A stretch of 64,000 bases of DNA from contig JAERTE010000145.1 of NCBI GenBank assembly GCA_016845145.1, positions 62,001 to 126,000 on the forward strand, in the 5' to 3' direction. This document shows positions 1-9,451 of this stretch, in pieces. The first letter of the stretch is position 1. Each line of letters begins with the position of its first letter. The position numbers were made by a program, and so were the translations under genes. Below the pieces are notes generated by a model. The model worked only from the letters and a program-made list of their open reading frames with translations, made no database searches and was not told the origin of the DNA. The stretch is from Rhodospirillaceae bacterium. Its GTDB lineage: Bacteria; Pseudomonadota; Alphaproteobacteria; Rhodospirillales; Casp-alpha2.

Positions 1-1
1 T

Positions 2-859
2 GTCGTCTGGACAGATTACGGCACGGACTTGTCCGCCGAAGTGGGGGCGTTTGAATCCGAAGAAATCCACGTCAACTATCAGACCACGGCGGATTTCGTC
101 GAAATCCTCGACGGTCTGGGCACGTTGAATAAGGGTGAAGCAACGACTGCCGCGACAGTGGTCTGCCGCACCAACATCAACAACAAGCCGTACGACGACA
201 AACGCGTGCGCAATGCCTTGCAGCTGGCTGTCGATAACGAGACCGTGCTGCAACTTGGTTATGGCGGCGCCGGCACGGTGGCTGAAAACCACCATGTTTG
301 TCCGATCCATCCTGAATACTTCAAGCTGCCGCCGATCAAGCGCGACATCAAGGCGGCTCAGGCTTTGATGAAAGAAGCCGGGAAAATGGATTATGAGCAC
401 GAGCTCATCACCATTGATGATGCTTACCGGCGCAACACGGGCGATGCCATCGCGGCGCAGCTTCGTGAAGCCGGCTTCAAGGTAAAGCGGACGATCCTGC
501 CTGGCTCCACGTTCTGGAACGATTGGACCAAGTACCCGTACTCCATCACCAACTGGAATATGCGGCCGCTTGGTGTGCAGGTTTTGGCACTCGCTTATCG
601 TTCCGGGGAAGCGTGGAACGAGACCGCCTTGGCTAACAAGGACTTCGATAAGGCGTTGGAAGACGCGATGAAAATCGCCGACGCGGGCAAACGTAAGGCT
701 TTGATGGAAAAAGTAGAATCGATCCTTCAAGACGAGGGCGTGCTCATTCAGCCTTATTGGCGTTCGCTCTATTGCCACTATTCGAAATCGCTGAAGAACT
801 ACGGCATGCACCCGACGTTCGAGCAGCACTTCTACGAAGTCTGGCTGGACGAAACCTGA
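2..859 (+). CDS. ABC transporter substrate-binding protein, oligopeptide family (SBP_bac_5), 5'-truncated
   Basis: The gene enters from beyond the left edge; the frame is open from base 2 and 285 C-terminal residues remain. The segment with NINNKPYDDKRVRNAL and following text is typical of the C-terminal lobe of DppA/OppA-type binding proteins, which capture solutes in the periplasm and deliver them to a DppBC-type permease. Signal peptide and N-terminal lobe are outside the window. It is followed by two permeases and a fused ATPase in the same direction, so it is the first visible gene of the importer. The nearby methyltransferase and DMGDH-like genes suggest an N-methylated amine or small peptide as ligand, but this is inference. 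Confidence 0.9.
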   Translation, partial: VVWTDYGTDLSAEVGAFESEEIHVNYQTTADFVEILDGLGTLNKGEATTAATVVCRTNINNKPYDDKRVRNALQLAVDNETVLQLGYGGAGTVAENHHVCPIHPEYFKLPPIKRDIKAAQALMKEAGKMDYEHELITIDDAYRRNTGDAIAAQLREAGFKVKRTILPGSTFWNDWTKYPYSITNWNMRPLGVQVLALAYRSGEAWNETALANKDFDKALEDAMKIADAGKRKALMEKVESILQDEGVLIQPYWRSLYCHYSKSLKNYGMHPTFEQHFYEVWLDET

Positions 860-873
860 TCGAAGCGCATTCC

Positions 874-898
874 AGGGGCGCGCCTTTGGCGCGCCCCT
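874..898 (+). terminator. Intercistronic stem-loop after binding-protein gene
   Basis: A perfect 11-bp GC-rich stem (AGGGGCGCGCC pairing with GGCGCGCCCCT) closes a TTT loop 15 bases after the stop codon. There is no T-run behind it. Hairpins of this kind commonly stabilise the upstream mRNA or cause partial termination, so that binding protein is made in excess over permease. Read from sequence; the role is inferred. Confidence 0.6.
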
Positions 899-1007
899 AG
901 CGCATCGTCCCATGATGGACATCGCAGCAAAACCAGAGAAGTAAGCCGCCGGCCCGAAATTCGGGAATGGTACGATTTGTCGTGCCGGCGACAAAAGGAG
1001 AGACCAC

Positions 1008-2045
1008 ATGTTTCGTTTCCTGATGCATCGCATAGGGACCATTTTGTTAACGATGCTGTGCCTGACCTTCGTTGTCTTCTATCTGGTCAATCTGGAGCCC
1101 AACCTTCGGAAACTCTCTATCAGCCAGACCAATATGCGTGCCACTGACGCAATGATCGAGGGCTGGCTGTCTTCCAATGGATACCGCGACCCATTCTTCG
1201 AGCGTTATGCCGAATGGCTTGGTGTGTGGCCAAAAGACCCCGCCATTGATGCGACGACGGGCAAACCGAAATCGCGGTTTTCGTTCTGTGACGAGCCCGC
1301 TGAGCGCGTATTTTCCGGCGTCCTACAGGGGAATTTCGGCTGTTCGACAAAGTTTCGAAAACCGGTCGACAAACGCCTTTTGCCTGCGCTCGGCCATACG
1401 GGCGTGCTGATGTTTTGGGTGATGATCACAATGGTGCCGGCAGCGCTGATTATCGGGATATTAGCTGGAATGCGCGAAGGATCGCGCCTGGATCGCGGCC
1501 TATCGGTCGTATCGATTACCTCAACAGCAACGCCGGAGTATGTCTCAGGCGTGGTGTTCGCAGTGATATTCGCATCGTGGCTGGGCATATTGAATGCTTC
1601 TGCTGCGACTGCGACATCAAGAGGGGTGTCGTTTTACAATTTCGCGCTACCGGTGATGACCATGGCCATCTATGGCATGGGCTACATCGCGCGCATGACC
1701 CGCGCCTCCATGGCCGAGGTGATGACCTCGCAGTATATCCGCACGGCGCGCCTCAAAGGGCTGACGTTCAAGGCCGTGGTCTTCAAGCACGCACTGCGCA
1801 ACGCGCTGATCGCGCCGTTTACGGTGATCATGTTGCAGTTTCCGTGGTTGCTGACAGGCGTCGTGATCGTCGAGGTGATGTTCCGTTATCAAGGATTCGG
1901 TTGGCTATTGGTGGAGGCTGCGGGTAACAACGATATCGACTTGCTGCTCAGTTGTTCGATCGTTTCGGTTGTCGTGGTGCTGGTGACGCAGCTCATATCC
2001 GACATCGGATACGCCTATCTCAACCCACGAATTCGGGTTCAATAG
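1008..2045 (+). CDS. ABC transporter permease, DppB/OppB-like
   Basis: 345-residue inner-membrane protein. The N-terminus (MFRFLMHRIGTILLTML) is the usual first helix of DppB-type permeases. A long periplasmic stretch of about residues 35-125 follows, then the remaining helices with the EAA-type cytoplasmic loop around residues 240-270 (TARLKGLTFKAVVFKHALRN), which contacts the ATPase. The ATG follows an AAAGGAG ribosome binding site. It should pair with the next gene to form the transmembrane channel of the oligopeptide-type importer. Confidence 0.92.
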   Translation: MFRFLMHRIGTILLTMLCLTFVVFYLVNLEPNLRKLSISQTNMRATDAMIEGWLSSNGYRDPFFERYAEWLGVWPKDPAIDATTGKPKSRFSFCDEPAERVFSGVLQGNFGCSTKFRKPVDKRLLPALGHTGVLMFWVMITMVPAALIIGILAGMREGSRLDRGLSVVSITSTATPEYVSGVVFAVIFASWLGILNASAATATSRGVSFYNFALPVMTMAIYGMGYIARMTRASMAEVMTSQYIRTARLKGLTFKAVVFKHALRNALIAPFTVIMLQFPWLLTGVVIVEVMFRYQGFGWLLVEAAGNNDIDLLLSCSIVSVVVVLVTQLISDIGYAYLNPRIRVQ

Positions 2046-2058
2046 GGGGGGCGACGAG

Positions 2059-3210
2059 ATGCAGTACGCAAGTGTATTCGAAATCATCACCGGTATCCTC
2101 TGGAGCTTTTGGCCCGTATGGCTGTGCATTGCCGTCGTCATGGGGGTCAGCTACCGCTATCATCCCAATCTTTCGCTTTATGGGCGGGTATACGAGAGCC
2201 GAGCCGGGCTTGTCGGTTTGTTTATCGTGTTTTTCTGGCTGTTCACGGGCATTTTCGCTGACGTGGTTTCGCCGTTCGATCCCTTGGACCAGTTCGCTAT
2301 CCTGAAAAACAAGAAGCCCGGCGTCATGCATCCTGAAACCGGACTGATCCAATATCTCGGCGGCGACAAGTTTGGCCGCGACGTGTTCAGTCGCGTGATC
2401 CATGGCAGTCGCATTGTCTTGGTCATTGCGCCGGCGGCTACGATGTTCGCTTTCGTTGTCGGCATCATGCTGGGGCTGCCAGCCGGTTACTATCGGGGTC
2501 GCATGGATACGGTTCTGTCGTTCCTGGCCAACTTGGTCTTGGCGTTTCCGGTGATCTTGCTGTTCTACTTGCTGGTTACGCCGGGGATCCGTGAAACCGC
2601 CTTGCCGCAGTCAATGGCCGGCGTGTTCTTTATGTTCCCGATCATTTTTTTCGGCATGGTTTTCATCAGTCGCTTCAAGGAACGCCCGCAGTTACTGGTC
2701 ATGCAACTGCTTGCGGTCATGATATTCGGGGGATGGGTATACGCCAGTCTGGTTTTCGATGCCGATCCGTTCGGTATCTTGTCGTTGGAGCCGAACCAAC
2801 TGAACATATTCGTTGCCGTAGTGTTTGCGTCCAGTCCGGGCGTTTTCCGTATCGTGCGCGGCCTGACCATGGATATCGCCACGCGCGATTATGTGGCGGC
2901 TGCTCAGACACGGGGCGAGACGCCTTGGTATGTGATGCTCTGGGATATTCTGCCCAATGCGCGCGGGCCACTGATCGTCGATGCATGTCTGCGTATCGGT
3001 TACACGACGATCTTGCTGGGTACGCTGGGTTATTTCGGTCTCGGCCTGGTGCCGGAAAGTCCAGATTGGGGCACGACAATCAAAGAGGGCAGTCGGTTGC
3101 TGCGTGCCTATGTGCACCCAGCGTTGCCGCCGGCACTTGCGCTGATGTCGTTCGTGCTGGGGCTTAACCTTTTGGCTGACGCCTTGCGCGAACAATCGCT
3201 CAAGGATTGA
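2059..3210 (+). CDS. ABC transporter permease, DppC/OppC-like (long form)
   Basis: 383 residues, clearly longer than the roughly 300 of typical DppC. The extra length sits at the N-terminus and in a hydrophobic insert at about residues 175-235 that looks like two added membrane segments. The core is recognisable: the FDPLDQF region, GGDKFGRDVFSRVIHGSR, and the EAA loop near residues 277-300 (DYVAAAQTRGETPWYVM). It starts 13 bases after the DppB-like gene and is the second half of the channel. The insert is characteristic of a subfamily; its function is unknown to me. Confidence 0.9.
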   Translation: MQYASVFEIITGILWSFWPVWLCIAVVMGVSYRYHPNLSLYGRVYESRAGLVGLFIVFFWLFTGIFADVVSPFDPLDQFAILKNKKPGVMHPETGLIQYLGGDKFGRDVFSRVIHGSRIVLVIAPAATMFAFVVGIMLGLPAGYYRGRMDTVLSFLANLVLAFPVILLFYLLVTPGIRETALPQSMAGVFFMFPIIFFGMVFISRFKERPQLLVMQLLAVMIFGGWVYASLVFDADPFGILSLEPNQLNIFVAVVFASSPGVFRIVRGLTMDIATRDYVAAAQTRGETPWYVMLWDILPNARGPLIVDACLRIGYTTILLGTLGYFGLGLVPESPDWGTTIKEGSRLLRAYVHPALPPALALMSFVLGLNLLADALREQSLKD

Positions 3211-3223
3211 TAGGGAGATCGTC

Positions 3224-5290
3224 ATGACGGAACCGATACTCGAGATCGAAGACCTCAACATCTCCTTCTTCACCCGGGCTGGCGAAATCCCCGCCGTGAT
3301 GGATTTCTCCTGCACCGTTTTGCCCGGCGAGGCCATGGGTATTGTCGGCGAGTCGGGATGCGGCAAGTCAACTGTATCGCTTGGTGTGATGGGCGACCTC
3401 GGCAAGAACGGTCGCATTATGAGCGGTTCGATCAAGTTCAAGGGCCGCGATTTGACCAAGATCTCCGAGGAGGAGTACCGGCATCTCCGCGGCAACGAAA
3501 TCGCCATGATCTACCAAGAGCCCATGGCGTCGCTGAACCCGGCGATGAAGATCGGCAAGCAATTGATGGAAGTGCCCATCTTGCATGAGAACAAGTCGAA
3601 AGCTGAAGCGGCCGCGATGGCGCTGGAAATTTTAGAGGCGGTCAAATTGCCCGATCCGCCGCGAATTTTCGAATCCTATCCGCACCAACTGTCCGGCGGA
3701 CAGCAACAACGCGTGGTGATCGCCATGGGACTGATGTCGAAGCCGTCGCTGCTTTTGCTCGATGAGCCCACCACCGCATTGGATGTCACGGTTGAGGCCG
3801 GCATTGTTGAACTGGTTAAGGAACTGGGTGAGACCTACGGTACGTCGATGATTTTCGTCTCCCACAACCTAGGTCTTATTCTCGATACATGCGACCGCAT
3901 GACGGTGATGTATTCCGGCGAAGCCGTAGAGGCCGGCTCCATCCACGATGTGTTTGACGAAATGCGTCATCCGTATACTCAAGGGTTGTTCCGCTCGATC
4001 CCGCTACCAGGAGCGGACAAACACGACCGGCCGTTGATCCCGATCCAGGGTCAACTGCCGTTGCCGCATGAACGCCCGACCGGCTGTAACTTCGGCCCGC
4101 GCTGCGACCACTTCAAGGCGGGTGTGTGCGATTCGGGTGACATTCACATGCATCCCATCGCCAGTGGCACGCGTCACTACAGCCGTTGTGTCCGGACCGA
4201 TGATATTGACTGGGAAGCGCCGCCTGAGATTGCCGTCCAGTCCGATGAGATTGAGCCCGGCGACGTCGTCTTGCACGTCGCTGACTTGAAAAAGTGGTAC
4301 GAGGTTTCCGCCAATGCCGTGTTCGGCGGTGACACCCAAACTGTGAAAGCCAACGAAGCGATCTCTTTGGATGCCCGTGAGGCGGAGACGGTGGCGATCG
4401 TGGGCGAGTCCGGTTGTGGCAAATCGACCTTGGCGAAGGTGTTGCTGGGGCTTGAAACATCGACGGACGGCGACGTGAAGCTTGATGGCAATGAGATCGG
4501 CACGGTGGATATCGCCGAACGTGACAATCACACGGTATCGTCGATCCAGATGGTATTCCAGAATCCATTCGACACCCTAAATCCAAGCCAATCCGTCGGG
4601 TCACAAATCATTCGTACGCTGGAGAAATTCAAGATCGGCAAAACCGTCTCAGAGCGCCGCGACCGTATGTTAACGCTTCTTGATCTCGTCAAGCTGCCAC
4701 GTGAATTCGCCACCCGCATGCCGCGCCAATTGTCCGGTGGCCAAAAGCAGCGCATCGGCATTGCGCGTGCGTTCTCGGGCGAGCCGCGCGTGGTTGTCGC
4801 CGATGAGCCCGTATCTGCACTCGATGTCTCGGTGCAGGCAGCCGTTACCGAGCTGTTAATGGATATCCAGCGTTCGTCGCGTACGACCATGCTGTTCATC
4901 AGCCACGATCTCTCGGTTGTGCGTTATTTGGCGGACCGCGTCGTGGTCATGTATCTCGGACATATCGTCGAGACCGGCAATACGGACCAAGTGTTCTCGC
5001 CGCCATATCACCCTTATACGGAAGCCTTGTTGTCGGCCGTCCCCATTGCCGATACCTCGATTGAGAAACGCCACATCGTGCTGGAGGGCGATATCCCGTC
5101 CGCGCTCAATCCGCCGAAAGGCTGTCCGTTCTCAACCCGCTGTCCGCGGCGTGATGACGTTCCGAACGATCTCTGCGGCAAAGAGCAACCGCCGTTGGTG
5201 ACGTTGGGTGATGGTCACAGCGTGGCGTGCCATCTCTCGCAAGAAGAGTTTGCCGGCATGGAACCGGTCATTGCATTGAAATCCGCCTGA
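3224..5290 (+). CDS. Fused double ATPase of oligopeptide-type ABC importer (DppD-DppF)
   Basis: 688 residues carrying two complete ATPase units. The first has Walker A GESGCGKS at 42-49, LSGGQ at 156-160 and Walker B LLLLDEP at 176-182; the second has GESGCGKS at about 394-401 and a later LSGGQ. Each unit is followed by the Cys-containing oligopeptide/dipeptide C-terminal domain (CNFGPRCDHFKAGVCD and CPFSTRCPRRDDVPNDLC). It powers uptake through the two upstream permeases. In many bacteria these are two genes; here they are one chain, a common fusion. It begins 13 bases after the permease stop. Confidence 0.95.
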   Translation: MTEPILEIEDLNISFFTRAGEIPAVMDFSCTVLPGEAMGIVGESGCGKSTVSLGVMGDLGKNGRIMSGSIKFKGRDLTKISEEEYRHLRGNEIAMIYQEPMASLNPAMKIGKQLMEVPILHENKSKAEAAAMALEILEAVKLPDPPRIFESYPHQLSGGQQQRVVIAMGLMSKPSLLLLDEPTTALDVTVEAGIVELVKELGETYGTSMIFVSHNLGLILDTCDRMTVMYSGEAVEAGSIHDVFDEMRHPYTQGLFRSIPLPGADKHDRPLIPIQGQLPLPHERPTGCNFGPRCDHFKAGVCDSGDIHMHPIASGTRHYSRCVRTDDIDWEAPPEIAVQSDEIEPGDVVLHVADLKKWYEVSANAVFGGDTQTVKANEAISLDAREAETVAIVGESGCGKSTLAKVLLGLETSTDGDVKLDGNEIGTVDIAERDNHTVSSIQMVFQNPFDTLNPSQSVGSQIIRTLEKFKIGKTVSERRDRMLTLLDLVKLPREFATRMPRQLSGGQKQRIGIARAFSGEPRVVVADEPVSALDVSVQAAVTELLMDIQRSSRTTMLFISHDLSVVRYLADRVVVMYLGHIVETGNTDQVFSPPYHPYTEALLSAVPIADTSIEKRHIVLEGDIPSALNPPKGCPFSTRCPRRDDVPNDLCGKEQPPLVTLGDGHSVACHLSQEEFAGMEPVIALKSA

Positions 5291-5300
5291 CGCTTTGAAT

Positions 5301-5343
5301 TCCACTTGACCCGGGACCCCGGATACCCGACGACAGAAGTGGA
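5301..5343 (+). repeat. Inverted repeat between transporter and methyltransferase genes
   Basis: TCCACTT at 5301-5307 and AAGTGGA at 5337-5343 form a perfect 7-bp stem around a GC-rich 29-base centre. It could be a processing or attenuation hairpin separating transporter from enzyme genes. No T-run follows. Confidence 0.35.
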
Positions 5344-5375
5344 CATGTAGTCTTGGCGATCGGGGAGGGCATGCC

Positions 5376-6917
5376 ATGGCGAGACGAGGCCGGAGCCGGA
5401 CCGGTGTGCGGGCTGAACGCGCCGCTGCCGCATCCTTTCAACAGCTGCCGTTCCGCCAGCCCCTAAACCCGTTTCCATCCATGGAGGTTTTGTCGGTCGA
5501 TCAGGTTGAGGCGATCCACGAGAAATCTCTCGATGTGTTGGAACGCATCGGCATCAATTTCCTCAATCCAGACGCCTGCAGCATTCTTAGGACCGCTGGT
5601 GCCGACGTTGAAGCCGGTTCGTTTCGGATCCGCTTTCCGCGTGGCCTGATCGAAGAAAGCGTTGCCAAGGCGCCATCATCCTACAAGCTGCATATACGTC
5701 ATTCCGTTGGTACGCTTGATGTGGGCGGCAACGCGATGATCTTCGGATTGGTTGCCAGTCCTCCCAATGCCTCCGATTTGGACACGGGGCGTCGGCCCGG
5801 CAACATGGAGGATTTCGAAAACTTTATTCGCTTGGGACAAAGCCTCAATATCGTTCATCAGATGGGCGGCTATCCGGTTGAACCGGTGGATGTGGCACCG
5901 CCACTCCGCCATTTGGTGGCCGAACGTTCGGCGATCAAACTCAGCGATAAATTCTGTTTCGGCTATTCGCTGGGGCGCGAACGCATTCGGGATTCCATAG
6001 AGATGACCCGCATCGCGCGCGGTATCGACTATGAAACATTGGCGCGTGAGCCTAGCATTCTCACTGTGGTCAATGCGAACTCACCGCTGCAGTACGATCT
6101 TCCCATGCTCAATGGCATGATCGAGATGGCGAAACTCAACCAGCCCGTCGTCGTCACACCGTTTACCTTGGCTGGCGCCATGGCGCCGGTAACGCTCGCC
6201 GGCGCATTGGTGCAACAAAACGCGGAAGCCCTGGCCGGTATCGCGTTCATTCAACTCGTCAATCCCGGCGCGCCGGTGATGTACGGCGGCTTTACATCCA
6301 ACGTGGATATGAAAAGCGGCGCACCGGCATTCGGGACGCCGGAATACGCCAAGGCGGTCATTGCCGGCGGCCAGTTGGCCCGGCGTTACGGGGTTCCGTA
6401 CCGGTCATCCAATGTCAACGCGTCAAACGCGCCGGACGTTCAATCCGCCTATGAGTCGCAGATGTCCATCTGGGCTTGCGCCTTGGGCCACGTGAATTTC
6501 GTGAAGCACGGTTTCGGTTGGATAGAGGGCGGGCTGACGGCATCGTTCGAAAAGGTCATCATCGATGCGGAAATGATGCAGATGATGGCGGAATTCTTGA
6601 CGCCAATGGTTGTGGATGACGATGAAATGGCGATGGATGCCATTGAGGAAGTCGGCCCCGGCGGGCATTTCTTCGGCTGCGCCCACACCATGGAGCGCTA
6701 CGAGAACGCCTTTTACACGCCGATGCTTTCCGACTGGCGAAACTTCGAAACCTGGCGCGACGCCGGTTCGGTCACAGCCATGCATCGGGCCAACTCCATC
6801 TACAAAGACCTCTTGGCTAACTACGAGGCGCCGAAGATGGATCCGGCCGTCGAAGAGGAGCTTGATGCCTTCGTCGACCGCCGAATTGCCGAGGGCGGCG
6901 CCAAACCGGACATGTGA
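5376..6917 (+). CDS. Trimethylamine methyltransferase family protein (MttB-like, non-pyrrolysine)
   Basis: 513 residues of the MttB/COG5598 superfamily, which demethylates quaternary or tertiary amines by passing the methyl group to a corrinoid protein. The frame is read through with no internal UAG and stops at TGA, so this is a pyrrolysine-free member like the glycine-betaine enzyme MtgB. Recognisable stretches include the N-terminal LSVDQVEAIHEKSLDVLERIG and the barrel part NANSPLQYDLPML. An Arg-rich leader (MARRGRSRTG) precedes the domain; a start further in cannot be excluded. The next gene is DMGDH-like, 15 bases away. No corrinoid protein gene is visible nearby, so the methyl acceptor is unclear. 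Confidence 0.88.
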   Translation: MARRGRSRTGVRAERAAAASFQQLPFRQPLNPFPSMEVLSVDQVEAIHEKSLDVLERIGINFLNPDACSILRTAGADVEAGSFRIRFPRGLIEESVAKAPSSYKLHIRHSVGTLDVGGNAMIFGLVASPPNASDLDTGRRPGNMEDFENFIRLGQSLNIVHQMGGYPVEPVDVAPPLRHLVAERSAIKLSDKFCFGYSLGRERIRDSIEMTRIARGIDYETLAREPSILTVVNANSPLQYDLPMLNGMIEMAKLNQPVVVTPFTLAGAMAPVTLAGALVQQNAEALAGIAFIQLVNPGAPVMYGGFTSNVDMKSGAPAFGTPEYAKAVIAGGQLARRYGVPYRSSNVNASNAPDVQSAYESQMSIWACALGHVNFVKHGFGWIEGGLTASFEKVIIDAEMMQMMAEFLTPMVVDDDEMAMDAIEEVGPGGHFFGCAHTMERYENAFYTPMLSDWRNFETWRDAGSVTAMHRANSIYKDLLANYEAPKMDPAVEEELDAFVDRRIAEGGAKPDM

Positions 6918-6932
6918 TACGGAGGAAGGGCA

Positions 6933-9359
6933 ATGAAGACGGCGATGAAGTCCCAGGCGCGTGTGGTCGTCATCGGCGGGGGCGTAGTTGGATGCAGTGT
7001 GCTCTATCATCTGACCAAATACGGCTGGAATGACGTTCTGTTGATCGAGCGCTCGGAATTAACCAGCGGTTCCACATGGCATGCCGCGGGTGGATTTCAT
7101 ACCTTGAACTCCGATCCCAATATCGCCGCCCTGCAGGGATACACCATCAATCTTTACAAAGAGTTGGAAGAAATCAGCGGTCAGTCCTGTGGTTTGCATC
7201 ACGTGGGCGGCGCCACCATCGCCACCGACAACGATCGCATGGATTACCTGGTGGCCGAACGCGCCCGCCACCGGCACATGGGGTTGGATACGCATCTACT
7301 TGGGCCCGATGAACTTAAAAAACTCGCACCCATCATGAACATCGATGGCGTCATCGGCGGGCTCTATGATCCGTTGGATGGCCATCTGGACCCGGCCGGC
7401 ACCACGCACGCCTACGCCAGGGCGGCCCGCAAACAGGGCGCTGAGATCAGCCTGCGCAACCGTGTGTTGGAGCTTAATCCGCGTGCAGGGGGCGGTTGGG
7501 ACGTAGTCACCGAGCAAGGCACCGTAGCGGCCGAACATGTGGTCAATGCAGGCGGTTTGTGGGCGCGCGAGGTTGGGCAAATGGCCGGCGTGTACTTGCC
7601 GCTTCTGGCCATGGAACATCAGTATTTGGTGACCGATGATATCCCCGAAATCATGGCCATGGGCACAGAGCATCCGCACGTCATCGACCCTGGCGGCGAG
7701 AGCTATCTTCGCCAAGAAGGTCAAGGGTTGGTAATTGGTATTTATGAGCAAGACTGCGATCCGTGGTCGGTGGATGGCACCAGTTGGGATTTCGGACACG
7801 AACTGTTGCCCGACAAACTCGACCGCATTGCGGAACCTTTAGAGCATGCCTATCACCGCTACCCTTGTTTGGGCGAAGCCGGTATCAAGACCGTCATCAA
7901 TGGCCCATTCACCTTTGCGCCAGACGGCAATCCGCTGGTTGGCCCGGTGCCTGGGCTGCCGGGGTTTTGGGCGGCGTGCGCCGTGATGGCCGGGTTTAGC
8001 CAAGGTGGCGGGGTCGGGCGAACGCTGGCTGAATGGATGATCGAGGGAGAGCCTACCAGCGACGTGTTCGCTATGGATGTGGCGCGGTTCGGCGATTGGG
8101 TTTCACCCGACTATACGTGCAAAAAGGTCGTCGAAAATTACCAACGTCGTTTTGCCGTGTCGTTTCCTAATGAAGAACTACCCGCCGCGCGCCAGCAAGT
8201 GACGACCCCAGCCTATGACATTTGGAAGAAGCAAAACGCTGTATTTGGTGTTTCGTATGGCCTGGAACACGTCAACTATTTCGCGACAGATCCGGAGAAC
8301 GCGGAAGAAACCCCAACGTTCCGCCGCTCAAACGCTTTCGGCCCCACAGGTGATGAATGCCGCACTGTGCGCACCGCGGTGGGCATCAACGAAATCCACA
8401 ATTTTGGTAAATTTGAAGTCACCGGCCCCGGTGCCGAAGTGTGGTTGAATTATATCCTGGCCGGGCGGATTCCGCCGGTGGGGCGGCTCTCTTTGTCGCC
8501 GCTGCTCAATCCAAGCGGGCGGTTGATTGGCGATCTGACGGTGGCGCGCATTGCCGACGAATGTTTCCAACTCACCGGTTCATCGGCGTTCCAAGGGTAT
8601 CATATGCGTTGGTTCGAGGCGCATTTGCCCGATAGCGGGGTCGATATCCGCAATGTTTCGCTGGCGCGGATTGGTTTTCAGATTGCCGGGCCCGAAGCGA
8701 GGGTATTGTTAGCCGCTGTTTGCGACGCGGATGTTTCTAACGAAATCATGCCGTTCTTGAGTGTCCGGGAAATGAATGCCGGCGGGGTGCCGGCCTTGAT
8801 CAACCGCGTCACCTACACCGGTGATTTGGGTTATGAGATTTACGTCGATGCGGAAAACCAAGTTGCTCTTTATGAGGCGTTGACTGGCGCCGGCGCAGAC
8901 CTTGGATTGAGGCCGTTCGGTATGCGCGCGATGATGTCGCTTAGATTGGAGAAGAATTTCGGCTCCTGGCTTAACGAATACCGGCCCGACTACACGCCGG
9001 CGGAAACCGGCCTGGATCGTTTCATCGATTTCCAGAAAGCCGACTTCATTGGCCGTGCAGCAGCCGTGCGTGAGCGCCACACACCACCCGCAAGGCAATT
9101 GGTGAGCATGGTCGTCGATGCCGATGATGCAGACGTGTGGGGTGATGAGCCCATTTGGCGGGACGATGAGGTCGTTGGATTTGTCACTTCGGGCGGCTAT
9201 GCCCATTACGTAGGGGAAAGCGTTGCCATGGGTTTCGTGCCGAGAGATTTAGCCAGCGACGGCGAGGTCTTTGAAATCGAAATACTGGGCGATCGGCGGC
9301 CTGCTCGGGTGATTGAGGAACCACTGTTTGATCCTGGCGGAGAGCGCATGCGAGGCTAG
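6933..9359 (+). CDS. FAD-dependent dimethylglycine/sarcosine dehydrogenase-like protein with GCV_T domains
   Basis: 808 residues in the DMGDH architecture. An N-terminal DAO/FAD domain has the dinucleotide motif IGGGVVG at 14-20 and STWHAAGG at 47-54, whose His50 matches the residue that binds FAD covalently in DMGDH. An FAO_M-type middle and a C-terminal aminomethyltransferase (GCV_T) region follow from about residue 430. Family members oxidise N-methyl groups and hand the one-carbon unit to tetrahydrofolate. Its place straight after the MttB-like gene suggests sequential demethylation of one substrate. The ATG at 6933 follows GGAGGAAGGG; a second ATG at 6945 is possible. Confidence 0.9.
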   Translation: MKTAMKSQARVVVIGGGVVGCSVLYHLTKYGWNDVLLIERSELTSGSTWHAAGGFHTLNSDPNIAALQGYTINLYKELEEISGQSCGLHHVGGATIATDNDRMDYLVAERARHRHMGLDTHLLGPDELKKLAPIMNIDGVIGGLYDPLDGHLDPAGTTHAYARAARKQGAEISLRNRVLELNPRAGGGWDVVTEQGTVAAEHVVNAGGLWAREVGQMAGVYLPLLAMEHQYLVTDDIPEIMAMGTEHPHVIDPGGESYLRQEGQGLVIGIYEQDCDPWSVDGTSWDFGHELLPDKLDRIAEPLEHAYHRYPCLGEAGIKTVINGPFTFAPDGNPLVGPVPGLPGFWAACAVMAGFSQGGGVGRTLAEWMIEGEPTSDVFAMDVARFGDWVSPDYTCKKVVENYQRRFAVSFPNEELPAARQQVTTPAYDIWKKQNAVFGVSYGLEHVNYFATDPENAEETPTFRRSNAFGPTGDECRTVRTAVGINEIHNFGKFEVTGPGAEVWLNYILAGRIPPVGRLSLSPLLNPSGRLIGDLTVARIADECFQLTGSSAFQGYHMRWFEAHLPDSGVDIRNVSLARIGFQIAGPEARVLLAAVCDADVSNEIMPFLSVREMNAGGVPALINRVTYTGDLGYEIYVDAENQVALYEALTGAGADLGLRPFGMRAMMSLRLEKNFGSWLNEYRPDYTPAETGLDRFIDFQKADFIGRAAAVRERHTPPARQLVSMVVDADDADVWGDEPIWRDDEVVGFVTSGGYAHYVGESVAMGFVPRDLASDGEVFEIEILGDRRPARVIEEPLFDPGGERMRG

Positions 9360-9451
9360 GGTTCATTCCAGCGCTGCGATTGATATCGCTATTTGCCTTT
9401 CGGTCCCGTCCCTGATTGTATCTGGGAAACGCCTCAGGGAATTCATCTGGC

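Noticed and set aside
2692-3507. 271-codon minus-strand open frame across the permease/ATPase border
   Set aside because: It lies opposite two confident ABC genes, has no family features and no ribosome site.
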